From Trichomonas vaginalis G3 (lineage: Eukaryota > Parabasalia > Trichomonadida > Trichomonadidae), in assembly GCF_026262505.1 (NCBI RefSeq), contig NC_067206.1:23761896-23825895 (forward strand): a stretch of DNA of 64,000 bases, written 5' to 3'. This document shows, one piece after another, positions 1 through 9,511 of this stretch; within the stretch, counting starts at the first letter, position 1; every line of letters starts with the position of its first letter. Position numbers and translations under genes: made by a program. Below the pieces are notes generated by a model that was given only the letters and a program-made list of their open reading frames with translations, ran no database searches and had not been told where the DNA came from.

Positions 1-98
1 TGCGACTTCTTTTTGTAATAGCATATTTTTGATTTAATTCTGTTTAGTTTCTTTTTATATTCATCGTCTGGACTCTTGACTGCTTTGTTGTCACTCAT
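1..98 (-). CDS. M1 unknown protein, N-terminal part only
   Basis: An ORF starts at the ATG at 96-98 and runs off the window start after 32 codons. The visible part begins MSDNKAVKSPDDEYKKKLN and is highly charged. The start follows an AT-rich spacer like those before the other M1 genes. No function can be assigned from so short a piece. Confidence 0.4.
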   Translation of the reverse strand, partial: MSDNKAVKSPDDEYKKKLNRIKSKICYYKKKS

Positions 99-118
99 TT
101 CTTACGAAATAAAAAAAA

Positions 119-259
119 TTAAATATTATTTAAATATAATGGAGTAATAAAATAAATCGGAATTTCTATTAATTTATTGTCAACTTCAACTAATGCATTG
201 CCGTTAATATATCTAACAAATTCAGCTATTGTGTCAAATCTTCGTCTTCTTTTTGTCAT
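119..259 (-). CDS. M1 small ORF, 46 aa, unknown
   Basis: A 46-codon ORF lies between the integrase stop and the gene at the window edge. It starts MTKRRRRFDTIAEFV, so it has a very basic N-terminus, and its C-terminal half is hydrophobic and Ile/Leu/Tyr-rich. It keeps the strand and spacing of its neighbours, which is the main support. It could be a true small protein or the remains of something larger. No family recognised. Confidence 0.3.
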   Translation of the reverse strand: MTKRRRRFDTIAEFVRYINGNALVEVDNKLIEIPIYFITPLYLNNI

Positions 260-291
260 TGATTTATCAGTTTTTCCATAATCGAGATGAA

Positions 292-1623
292 TCAAAACTT
301 TATCCCTTGTTTAAAATTCATGAGCCCTGAATTAATTTGTTCACGTTTAACATCATTTAACCTTTCCATTTGCTTTCTAATATATTCCCATTCTTTTGAA
401 ATATCATTTTTCATTTCCACTGGTTTCATGTTAATAGTTCTATGCCATGTATTATTGTAATAATATACTAACTGCTGTATGATGGAGTCATGATTTCCAT
501 CCCAGTATATCTGACCGTTAACCCCTAACGCATCTCTAAGAGTTCTCATTACTGCATCAACTATTTTATTATGAAACGTATATGGAGAGGATGAGAAGTA
601 AAAATTAATTTGTGGGAAATAATGAATCATGGCTGCCTGAAATCCTTTATCACCATCACCCCTGATATTATCTACTCTTTCCTGATCTAGTAAGTATTGT
701 ATAGCTCTTCTTGTTTCCTGTTCTGTTTTCCCTTTCACCGGAATGCAATATAAATATCTAGTGTTAATGTTAATGGCAAATAAATAAGTAATATTTCCTT
801 TTGAATATTCCAGATGATCGATTTCGTATGAATATGGATATGGAGCAAATGAAGGTCGACTAAATTTTTCCTTTAACGGTTGAATTTTTGGGTCAATTGG
901 TTTATTTAATATTTTGAAATCCTTTTTAAAATCTTTTTGCTTCTTTAATGTTTGAAATGGATATAATAAAGTGAATGATGAAGGATTAACTGAAGGAGGA
1001 GGAGGTACTACTGTTGGAGGTTTTGGTGTTGTAAGTGGTTTAATTTTATCTGCTTTGATTTTGGAATTCATTCCCCCCTTCATTAATTCTGGATGTATTC
1101 TATTCATTTGTTTTAAATATGCTGTATATAAAGGATTGATATACTTTCCCGCTTCGAGTTTATGTTGAAGGATGAATTCCAAAAGTTGATCTTCATTTAA
1201 AAGTCGGGCTGAATATGGTTTAACTAATGAATCATAAATTAAAGCTTGTGCATCATTTATGAGCTGCTGAACGTCCAAACTTTTCTCTTTTGGTTTTTGT
1301 GGCTCAGGATTATATAATTTATATAATTCATCAATATCTTCTTCTGTTAATACTTTATTTTTGAAATCTTTCAACTGTTTCAGTTGTGATTTACTTTTTC
1401 CCTTTGAATATTTTCCTTCTTTAATATTCTCTCTTAAACGTTTAATTATTTTATCATGATATTTCAAAATTTCGTTTTTATAATACCGATAGTATTCATC
1501 CATATCATCACCCGTTATATTTTTATCATGTTTTTGAAGATATGCTTTTAAATCATAATAAGTAAGAAAATTTTGATTAAATACTAAATCATCAATTAAA
1601 ATTTTTAAATCTACGCTATTCAT
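292..1623 (-). CDS. Maverick-type integrase (rve fold), M1
   Basis: The 443-aa product has a charged helical N-terminal region (about residues 1-200), a proline-rich linker with PPPP runs near 205-215 and an integrase core at about 265-420. Core landmarks are the first acidic residue in YEIDHLEYSKG, a second in IRGDGDKGF, and the HNKIVDAVMRTLRD segment that in this family carries the third active-site region, followed by the usual YNNTWHRTI and KPVEM motifs. Known role: the integrase nicks the element ends and joins them to target DNA, giving 5-6 bp target duplications. It sits downstream of the polymerase on the same strand. The ORF is open throughout, starts at an ATG behind an A/T tract and overlaps nothing. 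The proline linker is unusual compared with the M2 integrase. Confidence 0.8.
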   Translation of the reverse strand: MNSVDLKILIDDLVFNQNFLTYYDLKAYLQKHDKNITGDDMDEYYRYYKNEILKYHDKIIKRLRENIKEGKYSKGKSKSQLKQLKDFKNKVLTEEDIDELYKLYNPEPQKPKEKSLDVQQLINDAQALIYDSLVKPYSARLLNEDQLLEFILQHKLEAGKYINPLYTAYLKQMNRIHPELMKGGMNSKIKADKIKPLTTPKPPTVVPPPPSVNPSSFTLLYPFQTLKKQKDFKKDFKILNKPIDPKIQPLKEKFSRPSFAPYPYSYEIDHLEYSKGNITYLFAININTRYLYCIPVKGKTEQETRRAIQYLLDQERVDNIRGDGDKGFQAAMIHYFPQINFYFSSSPYTFHNKIVDAVMRTLRDALGVNGQIYWDGNHDSIIQQLVYYYNNTWHRTINMKPVEMKNDISKEWEYIRKQMERLNDVKREQINSGLMNFKQGIKF

Positions 1624-3334
1624 TTATATAAAAATAAAATAAATATTTAAGGGTGCCCGCCTCTTTGTCTCTTCTGTGGCATTTCATTAAATAAATGGCA
1701 TACAACATCCATTTTCACAACATACAGCCTTAGTGTGTGCTCCTGTTAATGCAGTCTTACCGATTGTTAAGCGAGTCATTGACCCATTTTTAAGTTGTAA
1801 ATTAATATTCTGACCATCGAAAATGACTTTATCATTTATTATATCCAAATAATTTTTAGGTGTTAATTGCTTATTTTGTCGTAAACTAACACCTTTCATT
1901 TTTTGTGCTATCTTTTTGAAGGAGTCTTCACCAATCATTCCGTTGAATGATGTATAACACTTAGGACATAACACCATGTTATCACCTTGTTTCTCAATTG
2001 CTAAACCCAATAACTTCTTCTCATGTGCTTTTTCTTCAGCTTTATTCTTTAATTTAGGTTTAAATTTCTCATCAAAACAGAAGAAATCAAAAGGTGCGAA
2101 TTTGAAAATGTTTTTATCATAAAATTGTTTATCGGTAACAATTGCTTGAAATGCTTGAGTGTTAGGAAGATTTGGGTCGCCAGCGATTGCCCAATAAGAT
2201 GAATCAGTATCACCTTCAATGAAATGAAAACGATTAACATCCATGCATTTATACATAAAATCATAAATGAAAACCAAATACCAGTATTTAGCATTATCTA
2301 AAGTAAGAATGCCTCTTGTAAACATGTTTCACATCTATAAAATCTATCTTTAAGCATCACTTGATATGTATCCTCTCCTATTTCTCTTATGTTTTTAAAC
2401 TTATTTGACATACATGCAACGCGTGACTTCTGTGCATTCGTTATTTTAGTCTTTGCGTAATTTTGTGTATTCATTGCATCGTAACCATATGATCCATTAA
2501 GTGAAATCTTACAAAATAAACTTTTTCCTTTATTTCCTTCTAATTCAGCCTTTTGTCTTTCGTTCATAAATTTGTTCGCAAATTCATTAAAACAAGTGTT
2601 TTTCGTAAATGTTAAAATTGATTGAATCATCGATGATAAAATGAAATCTGTCTATTAGATACCAAAGATAATAAGAAGAAAATGGTTGATATTGGTTGTG
2701 TGTTGATGCTAACTGAGTTAATTTTCTCTGTTTCTGGTCAACTGGTAGATTGTTTGATTTCATGTAATTATACATAAAACTGCCAATTGTTTTTTCATCT
2801 GTGATAATATCTAAGTTTCTTATTATCGGTAAAAAGTTAATGTAATCATTAATGTATTTTTCATCAATGTGACCCTTTACTTCAGCCACGAATAAAGTAT
2901 TTTTCTTCTTAATAATTCCCAGTGCTTTTGCTTTCTTTGTTGCTGTATCACAAATGATAACACCATTCAATCTTCCCGGCATATACATTTTATGGTCAGT
3001 ATATTGAATGAAATCATGAGGATTAGATGAAAATGATGAAGGATATAATGAATTAAATCAACACCAACGAAATGAGTCATAATGTTGGTGGTGTCCTCAT
3101 TTGATACAGTTTTAGTTTCTGGACTATATGAAAGTTTATTAATGTGTGATTCCTTTAAGATTAACACGATGTTGAACATTTGATAGACCACCAGTAATTC
3201 CATTACGGAGAATGTGATAAGCTTCAACTGAATCTAAAGTCATTGGTAAATTATTTTTTAATGCATAATTTCTTAAATTGATTCTTAAACGTTGAACATC
3301 TTCATCTTTATTTGATTTTACGACATTGCAATAA

Positions 3335-3445
3335 CAACACATTAACTGACAATTTTCTTTGGTATGTGGTTTTTCATTATCGATTCTATCCAATGTTGGT
3401 TTATTTGCATATGTAAACGCTTTACCACACATTTTACATTTAGAT
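3335..3445 (-). other. HNH-like zinc module inside M1 PolB
   Basis: Within the polymerase gene, between the exonuclease and the polymerisation motifs, lies CKMCG, then about 13 residues, LDRIDN, an H-x3-ENC step and CYCNVVKSN. This is the CxxC/H-N-H/CxxC pattern of HNH and recombination-endonuclease-VII-like nucleases. Similar inserts are known in some linear-plasmid and Polinton-type polymerases. The M2 polymerase shows no such stretch in its readable parts. Assignment is by motif only. Confidence 0.6.
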
Positions 3446-4397
3446 GAAAGGATTAAATCGTGAAAATATTGATAGTCATCCATTGAAACATTGTTTTTAG
3501 TATCCCTTTCTGCTTTTCATCTTGTTTCTTATATGATTCAATTTTATATTTCCAATACTTTTTCGTTAATTCAAAACTTGATTCCACATTTTCTTCTTCT
3601 GGATATGTTTCGTTAGGATTGAAGTTCTTATATGCTAACGCGTAACGAATCATTGATGCATTAGATGATAATGAAAGATTATGGAGCATGTCAATTTTAT
3701 AAACAAATGTTTCTTCAATAATTTTATCAATTGGGTCAATCATAATTTCAACATCTTTATTGCAATAATGAATAAAATATTCTAATCTATTCTTAAAATT
3801 TTTAGCATCATTGAGATATATTTGATAATCTGAATCGGATATTGTTTCTTGTGTTAATGCTGAATAAAATGAATCTTGAGTGAATGGTTCCTCTTTATAT
3901 AATTCATCTTCGTAATTCTCCCATGTGATGAATTGATATGGGAAGAATGATTTAATACGTGTTTTATTGTTTCCGAAATCTTGAGTAAATTGGTCTAATG
4001 TTCCACCCGCTATATAATTTCTGATGTCAATAAATCTCAATTCATATGGAGTGTTTGTTTTCTTTACAATGATTTGCTTAAATTGAGAAGAAGAACCCAG
4101 TATTGATTTTATCTTCCATTTTGCAGTATTTAAATCACGAAGAATTAAATTTAAATCAAACTTTCCCGAATTAAAACCTATGATATTCACTTTATTGAAT
4201 TCCTCATCTAAAAGCTCTTTCATTGCTTCCTTTTGTTTCTCATTTAATGTATTCATTAATTCTTCATATTGTTCAATATTTGATTTAGCAACTAATGAAC
4301 AGGTTGAAAATAAAAACTCAATCCAGTCAGAAATAAAAGAATCACTCGAAGTTAAGCAAAAATTCCTCGTATATGTTTTATCACGGTCTACGACCTC

Positions 4398-4410
4398 GCC
4401 GCTTTGCGGC
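4398..4410. repeat. GC hairpin GCCGCTTTGCGGC inside M1 PolB
   Basis: A perfect 5-bp-stem hairpin in AT-rich coding DNA. It is translated on the minus strand as KPQSGE. The same 13-mer, or a one-base variant, recurs in M2 intergenic DNA and in other ORFs. Confidence 0.7.
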
Positions 4411-5202
4411 TTTATTTTGACAGTTGATGATACCATAAATGGTTTTAAGTAAGCGTTCAAAGTTGCACATTCAGAAAGTAGAAGTTCTTCTTTAGTCTCT
4501 AATGTTTCGAAGTCAAAAGTAATATAATATCTTGTCGGTTGATAATATTCCTGCAAATTATGAGCTAATAACCACTGATATATCTTCTGTTTCGTAATAT
4601 GTGGTGCATATGGTTGCTGTGTCTTTTGCAATTGAACGTCTTGAATTAATCTTCCATTATTTTCTTTACATTTCTCACAATGTTTTAAAAATCTTCTTTG
4701 GTTTTTCCTTTCTGGATCATCACGGATAGAATAAACTTCTTCTTTGCAAAAGGGCAAACTTTATATCCTGTGAGTGCTTCAACGTCTGTTATTCTGTCAG
4801 CGTGAAGTTTTCCACATGGACTCTGTGTTAATAAAATATTTACTGTTTCAAATTCTGGATCTATCATTATTGATTCCACTAATGGAAAGTCTACCTTATT
4901 TATGTCCACGTCTTCTGGTTGAGGATCACAATAATAGAAATCAATATTAACATTTAACATTCTCGCTAATCTCTCACTTTCTGATGAAATGTCAAACCTT
5001 CATATGCATCTATGCTTCATTTAAATAACTTCTACGAGTTTTAGGATTAACCATCAGGAATGTTATAGAAGCGTTTAAATAACCTTCTACCTTCGGCTCT
5101 TATTTGATTATCATTCATTTTAGCTGTTCCATTTTTGTTCATTTATGTAAGAATAAAAAAAAATTAAAAAATAAATAAAAATAAAGTTTATTTTTTAAAG
5201 CC

Positions 5203-5550
5203 CTAAAATGAATTAAGAACACATAAATTTTTATCATCTGCGACGTGACGAATGCATTTTAATTTACTCAAGAATGTGTACCCTGATACATTAAATCTAA
5301 TTCCTGTCTTATTTAATTTCACAACTTTGAAAAGGAATGTATGAATAGCTATAAAATGATGAGATGATGTTTTATGGGTTGCTTCCATTTTTTCTGAAAT
5401 AAATGAATAAATATAATGCTTATAAGTTTTCATATCTTTTATGTTCTTAATAACGAATGGTATAGACCTTTCAACTTCGTCTTCCTTCGGTGCTGTTCTT
5501 TCATATGAAACATTAGTGGTATCTTCAATAATGAAACCACAATCACACAA
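5203..5550 (-). CDS. M1 unknown protein, 115 aa
   Basis: The product starts MCDCGFIIEDTTNVSYERT and continues with alternating hydrophobic and charged strands, ending CIRHVADDKNLCVLNSF. There is no recognisable domain. It lies upstream of the polymerase on the same strand, in the place where Mavericks keep small replication or virion genes, but nothing in the sequence fixes its job. The ORF could be the downstream part of a longer gene, because similar coding-like sequence lies just upstream. Confidence 0.4.
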   Translation of the reverse strand: MCDCGFIIEDTTNVSYERTAPKEDEVERSIPFVIKNIKDMKTYKHYIYSFISEKMEATHKTSSHHFIAIHTFLFKVVKLNKTGIRFNVSGYTFLSKLKCIRHVADDKNLCVLNSF

Positions 5551-5722
5551 AATTTTATAGGTTCCAATGGTTTCTTTTGATATTTTATCTAATAAATCAA
5601 AAACTTTATCAACACCTGTGCATTTATTTAAATAATAATTTGTGTAAATATCATGTCTTCTTTCTTAATCGTATTAGTTGCATATGTCACGTTTTTAAGA
5701 GCTTTTTTGAATTTTTCGGAAT

Positions 5723-6328
5723 CTAAAGGTGGTGAAAGTAATATACAGGGTATTCTTCATTATCAATAAATTGTAACTTATGTTTATGAATAAATTTTGT
5801 GCCTTCTTCTGAAAGTGTTTCGTCAATATCACCATCTAATAAATTTTTAGTAGATTCCAAAAAGTAATTTTTATATCTTTCCTCATGTGATTTTTGAACT
5901 TCTGATTCTGAAGCCGGGATATTCATTAAACCCTCTACTTCATTCTCAGCATTTCTCAATTCCTTAATTTTTTCATCTATTTCATTTCTTAATTGTTCCA
6001 ATTTCTCAATCTCATCGTTATAATATTCATCTTGTTTAATTTTTTCTTCAAAATATTCAGGAGGTGTTTCAAGGCTCTCTGAGCCCAGGTCCTCTGGACC
6101 ATAAAGAGGAATATTCTCCTGTTTTTCAACTTTTTTGGGATATAAATATCTCATTATAGCCTTTTTAGTAATTGGTCCGTTATATTTAAATTCATTCAAC
6201 AATCTGGAAAACTCTTTCACATTCTGCATATATGTTGGATAAGAACCGTCTCCAAAATTTTCTAAAATATTTTCTAATTCTGAATTAGTGAACTTTAAAG
6301 ATTTCAATGAATTAGTTGTTATACTCAT
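5723..6328 (-). CDS. M1 unknown protein with coiled coil, 201 aa
   Basis: An N-terminal helical region (residues 1-65) is followed by a Pro/Glu-rich linker carrying a GC double-hairpin insert (6073-6100, read as GPEDLGSESLE). A long Glu/Lys coiled coil follows at about 95-130 (IEKLEQLRNEIDEKIKELRN), and the C-terminus is acidic and helical. No known domain recognised. The start has ATTATAAAATAAAAG-type A/T leader sequence, like other M1 genes. It could be a scaffold or structural protein, but that is a guess. Confidence 0.5.
   Translation of the reverse strand: MSITTNSLKSLKFTNSELENILENFGDGSYPTYMQNVKEFSRLLNEFKYNGPITKKAIMRYLYPKKVEKQENIPLYGPEDLGSESLETPPEYFEEKIKQDEYYNDEIEKLEQLRNEIDEKIKELRNAENEVEGLMNIPASESEVQKSHEERYKNYFLESTKNLLDGDIDETLSEEGTKFIHKHKLQFIDNEEYPVYYFHHL
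6073..6100. repeat. GC double hairpin inside an M1 ORF
   Basis: Two perfect 5-bp stems with identical TCT loops follow each other: GGCTC-TCT-GAGCC (6073-6085) and GGTCC-TCT-GGACC (6088-6100). They lie in frame in the 201-aa ORF and stand out from the surrounding AT-rich sequence. The layout is the same two-hairpin form seen in M2. Confidence 0.65.
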
Positions 6329-6501
6329 TTATTATAAAATAAAAGATGAAAAAAATAAATTTAACTTAGTTTTAATTTTACGTAAGAAGTCAATTTTTTA
6401 AATCTTGATTTATTCAAAAAATGTAAGACATGAATTTCCTCCTTTTTTTCCCTGTTGTCAAAATGTCATGTTGTCACTATTTTCAAAAAGATGTTAATTA
6501 A

Positions 6502-6528
6502 CCGAGGGACCGAGGGACCGAGGGACCC
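6502..6528. repeat. Tandem 9-mer CGAGGGACC, three copies
   Basis: Three head-to-tail copies of a GC-rich 9-mer end in CCCTT, between two M1 ORFs. The flanks on both sides carry the same ATTCAAAAAATGTAAGACATGAATTT-like stretch (6413-6437 and 6537-6561), so the interval looks like a local duplication with the 9-mers in the middle. The 288-base gap around it holds no gene. Confidence 0.6.
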
Positions 6529-6616
6529 TTCATTTATTCAAAAAATGTAAGACATGAATTTTTAAAGTTTATTTTTTAAAAAATTATTTTTTTATTTCAT
6601 TATGGTAGTGAATCTT

Positions 6617-7207
6617 TTATTCATGAAAATAATTATTTCTAATTTCTTTTACTCTCTCATATATACTAGATTTAAAGAATTCAGAACATTTCCCATAATC
6701 TCCTAAATGTTTTCTTATCCCTAACGTGTGCCAGTTATTATATGAAACTGAATAAACTTTATCTTTATCTTTACACCTTTCATCACTTCCAATATATTTA
6801 TATCTCAGTTTTGATTTAGCATTTTCATATTCATTAACGTTTAATAATTCACAGTCTTCCTTTTTAAATATATGTTTAAGATATTCAGGATTTAATACTC
6901 TACGTTTATATGCTCCTAACTTAGTTCTAAAGGTTTTTCTACAAAATTTAGGAATTCCATCCTCTTTAATGTCATCAATGATTTCCATTTCATTATTTTC
7001 CATTTCTTCTTCTCGTTTATGAGGTCTTTGATTATGACTCCATTGATTCCATGAAATTAAATATTCTTTATCATTATATTTATACCTCATTAGCTTATTT
7101 TGGCTTTCATATTCATTTAATAATTCACAGTCTTCCTTTTTAAATTGAAGTTTAACCCATTCAGGATTTAAACAATGTTTAATTAATCGCGGAATATCTG
7201 ACATCAT
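6617..7207 (-). CDS. M1 protein with duplicated KKEDCELL module
   Basis: The 196-aa product contains the same module twice. Copy one is at about residues 10-65 (LNPEWVKLQFKKEDCELLNE, then a YKYNDKEYLISWNQW stretch). Copy two is at about 105-170 (LNPEYLKHIFKKEDCELLN, then VYSVSYNNWH). Each module reads as a helix, a CELL turn, a YKY strand and a W-centred strand. This resembles the repeated accessory modules seen next to HNH or GIY-YIG nucleases in large DNA viruses and phages, but without their zinc cysteines. Function unknown. The ATG is the second of two adjacent ATG codons, and a CTATATATAG palindrome lies just upstream. Confidence 0.55.
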   Translation of the reverse strand: MMSDIPRLIKHCLNPEWVKLQFKKEDCELLNEYESQNKLMRYKYNDKEYLISWNQWSHNQRPHKREEEMENNEMEIIDDIKEDGIPKFCRKTFRTKLGAYKRRVLNPEYLKHIFKKEDCELLNVNEYENAKSKLRYKYIGSDERCKDKDKVYSVSYNNWHTLGIRKHLGDYGKCSEFFKSSIYERVKEIRNNYFHE

Positions 7208-7630
7208 CTATATATAGCTTCTTTTATAAAAGATAAAAAAATAAATTATTTTAAAATTAATGTTAATTTTTTAAATGATTTATAAATAAATATATTTTAA
7301 TACATCGTCTATATATAGATGTAACAAAAAAAGTCACACAACCCGTCATACCCTACTACTTTATTGTTGATTCAAATGATATTCGGTTTTAGAAGCAAAT
7401 ATAATCATATACGAGAGAATTACACTTTTGATGTATATTAATGCAATACTCACTTTCTGACGTTCTCTCAATATTCTGGATTTTTTTTGATTCAACCAAA
7501 TAGCACTTATCGTCAGGGCTCGATGTTTTTCTTTATGGTAATAATCAGAAATTGCAAAATGGTGGACTTTTTAAAAGTGTGATTTTTTTAGAGAAAAAAA
7601 ATTGGCTTTTTTTCCCAAAAAAAATTTGTT
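7208..7630. other. Junction between M1 and host DNA, no gene
   Basis: It holds a CATC/CTATATATAG/GATG palindrome (7303-7321) close to a related CTATATATAG at 7207-7216, then A/T-rich DNA up to the ankyrin ORF. The true M1 end should lie here but no repeat with the far end can be tested. Confidence 0.5.
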
Positions 7631-8870
7631 ATGGCAATGGATCAAGACATTATTCAGGAATTAACAGGAGCTGATTTAATTAGAACCTATGCTGATTATA
7701 TTGATGCAATGAGAAGTATACATCAACTCACAGAAGACAGCGTAGAAAGCACTTTTATCAAAGTTAAAGAAATCTTGATAAATAAATATAATTTAAAAAC
7801 ATCGCCGATTTTAACCACAGTGGGGATCTGTATTTATTATAGGGACCGTTACATGAAAGCATATTTAAAACTTTATGACTTGATTAACAGTCTTAAAAAT
7901 AATAAAATAAATTATTGGTTTGTAGCTAAAATCAAAGATGTTATCTCTGCATTCGAAAATAACAAGCAAATAACAGACAGTTCTTTTGGAGACTACTACG
8001 AACTTTTGAAACCAAAATCATTATTTAATTCAATCATGAATGATGATCTTGAAACAATGATATATATAGTCAATCAGCCAGGTTTTGACATCAATATCAA
8101 AATGAACAAAAATATAACTTGCACCAATGAGCAATTCAATCTTTTGGAAGTTTGCTCTTATTATGGTTCAGAAAAATGTTATTTATATTTAATACAGAAC
8201 CATAATTTTGAACCTTCTGATTATTCGATTGCATTATCATTCTTAGGTGGAAATCCACGGATTATACATGAATCATTACCTTTAATAGATTCTTCAAATA
8301 TTCGTGAATGTGTTGAATATGCAATAATGTCACACAACATCGATTTCTTCAACTATTTAAATAACAACTTTCCTCATCAAAATATTTGTTATATTGTAAC
8401 AGATTATTATAATCTTGAAGCATTTTTGATAGCAATTGATTCGGGACAAATATCTTCTTTTGATAATGATCTACTCGATTTCAATATTGATGATTTACTT
8501 GTATATATATTTAAAAAATTCAAGCAAAGTGCAGTCAAAAAAATTTAATATTTTACATGCAATTTATTATTATAAAATTCCAAAAACTATTATATGCGCC
8601 ATCGAAAGTGGAGCCAATATCACAATAACGGATTCTTTTAATGAAGGAGCTCTTCATTTGGCTGCAAAACATAAATTGAAAGAAGTAGCCGAGCATTTGA
8701 TTTCACATGGTTTAGACATCAACGCAAAAGATAAAAATGGAAAAACTCCACTTCATTATGCAGCAGGAAAAAGTCTAGATATGGTAGAATTCCTTATTTC
8801 ACATGGTGCGGATATTAATGCAACAACACGGTGCAAAGGAAAAATAAGTGGAACAAAAAGGAGAAGATGA
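7631..8870 (+). pseudogene. Ankyrin-repeat protein, DUF3447 type, frameshifted
   Basis: The first frame (7631-8548, 305 aa) has the N-terminal helical domain common to trichomonad ankyrin proteins, with CYLYLIQNHNFEPSDYSIAL-like DUF3447 repeats. A second frame (8436-8870) then carries two clear ankyrin repeats: EGALHLAAKHKLKEVAEHLI and GKTPLHYAAGKSLDMVEFLI. The reading switches frame near 8535-8550. The ORF ends with a short basic tail (TTRCKGKISGTKRRR) instead of further repeats, so the 3' part is also lost. Ankyrin proteins are a very large family in Trichomonas and pseudogenes are common. In an intact copy the repeats would bind partner proteins. The flanking Maverick may have contributed to decay, which is inference. 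Confidence 0.75.
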
Positions 8871-9511
8871 TGTATTGTGAAGAAAATTAAAAGAGTACGA
8901 GAAAAAAATACACTTTAAATGGAAGTCTTCATTAGATTCATCATCTTTTTTATCATCATTAGAAATTTTTGAATAAATGAATATCAATATTTTAATTATC
9001 AATATTAAGCATAACAATGGATAATGTATAGAATCCGAAGATGAAAAATATATCATCCAATATTGTGTTATTTAAGAAATGAATGTTTGTCTTTGAATTA
9101 ACTATCAATAAAAGTTGTCGTAACAATTCAAAAAATATAGTATTTCTTCAAGTTTTACATTTTCTGTAAAGCGAGCATACAATTGGATGTTATTGATTTG
9201 CAAAAAGTTACACGAGTATCATTTGGATTGATGCAATCAATGATTCAATAAGGTATCATGTCATTAGTAATTCAAAATGGAAAATGATGCAGCATGGTAT
9301 CATGCAAGAAAATCAAAAAATTAAAGCCAATATCTCTAATTGATAGCATGGTATTCAATTTTTACCTTCCATTTATATTTTCTGGATTGTTATGTCAATT
9401 TATTATCTTATTTAGGCTATTTCGTAAGTAATTGTCATGGAATTCAGGCAAAAAAAATCATTCTAAGAAGAGAAATGATATATTTTTTTTATAGAGACAA
9501 TTCTCAATAGA
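8871..9511. other. Intergenic, no gene seen
   Basis: A/T-rich. Small direct echoes of TAGCATGGTAT and GGTATCATG occur at about 9250-9355. No ORF, RNA or terminal repeats recognised. Confidence 0.5.

Larger units (their letters stand above)
1687..4960 (-). pseudogene. Protein-primed DNA polymerase B of M1, broken
   Basis: This fossil gene occupies about 3.3 kb and is broken in several places. In order along the minus strand the visible parts are: an N-terminal cysteine-bearing region; 3'-5' exonuclease motifs Exo I (DFETLE, near 4510), Exo II (FNSGKFDLN, near 4175) and Exo III (HYCNKDVEIM, near 3755); an HNH-like zinc segment near 3335-3445 (CKMCG, LDRIDN, CYCN); the polymerase motif B region (KISLNGSYGYD, near 2500); motif C (EGDTDSSYW, near 2205); and a C-terminal CPKCY zinc-type pair. 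Motif order and spacing match the protein-primed PolB of Mavericks, which copies the linear element from a terminal protein. A GC-rich hairpin (4398-4410) lies inside the exonuclease region. Confidence 0.85.
1..7210 (-). mobile_element. Maverick/Polinton M1, partial, broken
   Basis: Seen: a block of minus-strand genes with a retroviral-type integrase and a B-family DNA polymerase, the two hallmark genes of Maverick/Polinton elements. The rest of the element lies beyond the window start. The right end is not resolved. It falls between the last ORF (7207) and the host-type ankyrin gene (7631), and I could not match a terminal inverted repeat. The polymerase region is broken in several places while the integrase and the outer small ORFs are open, so the copy is a fossil of moderate age. 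Its polymerase and integrase differ clearly from those of M2 at 41061-63798, so it is a different Maverick lineage. Confidence 0.85.
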
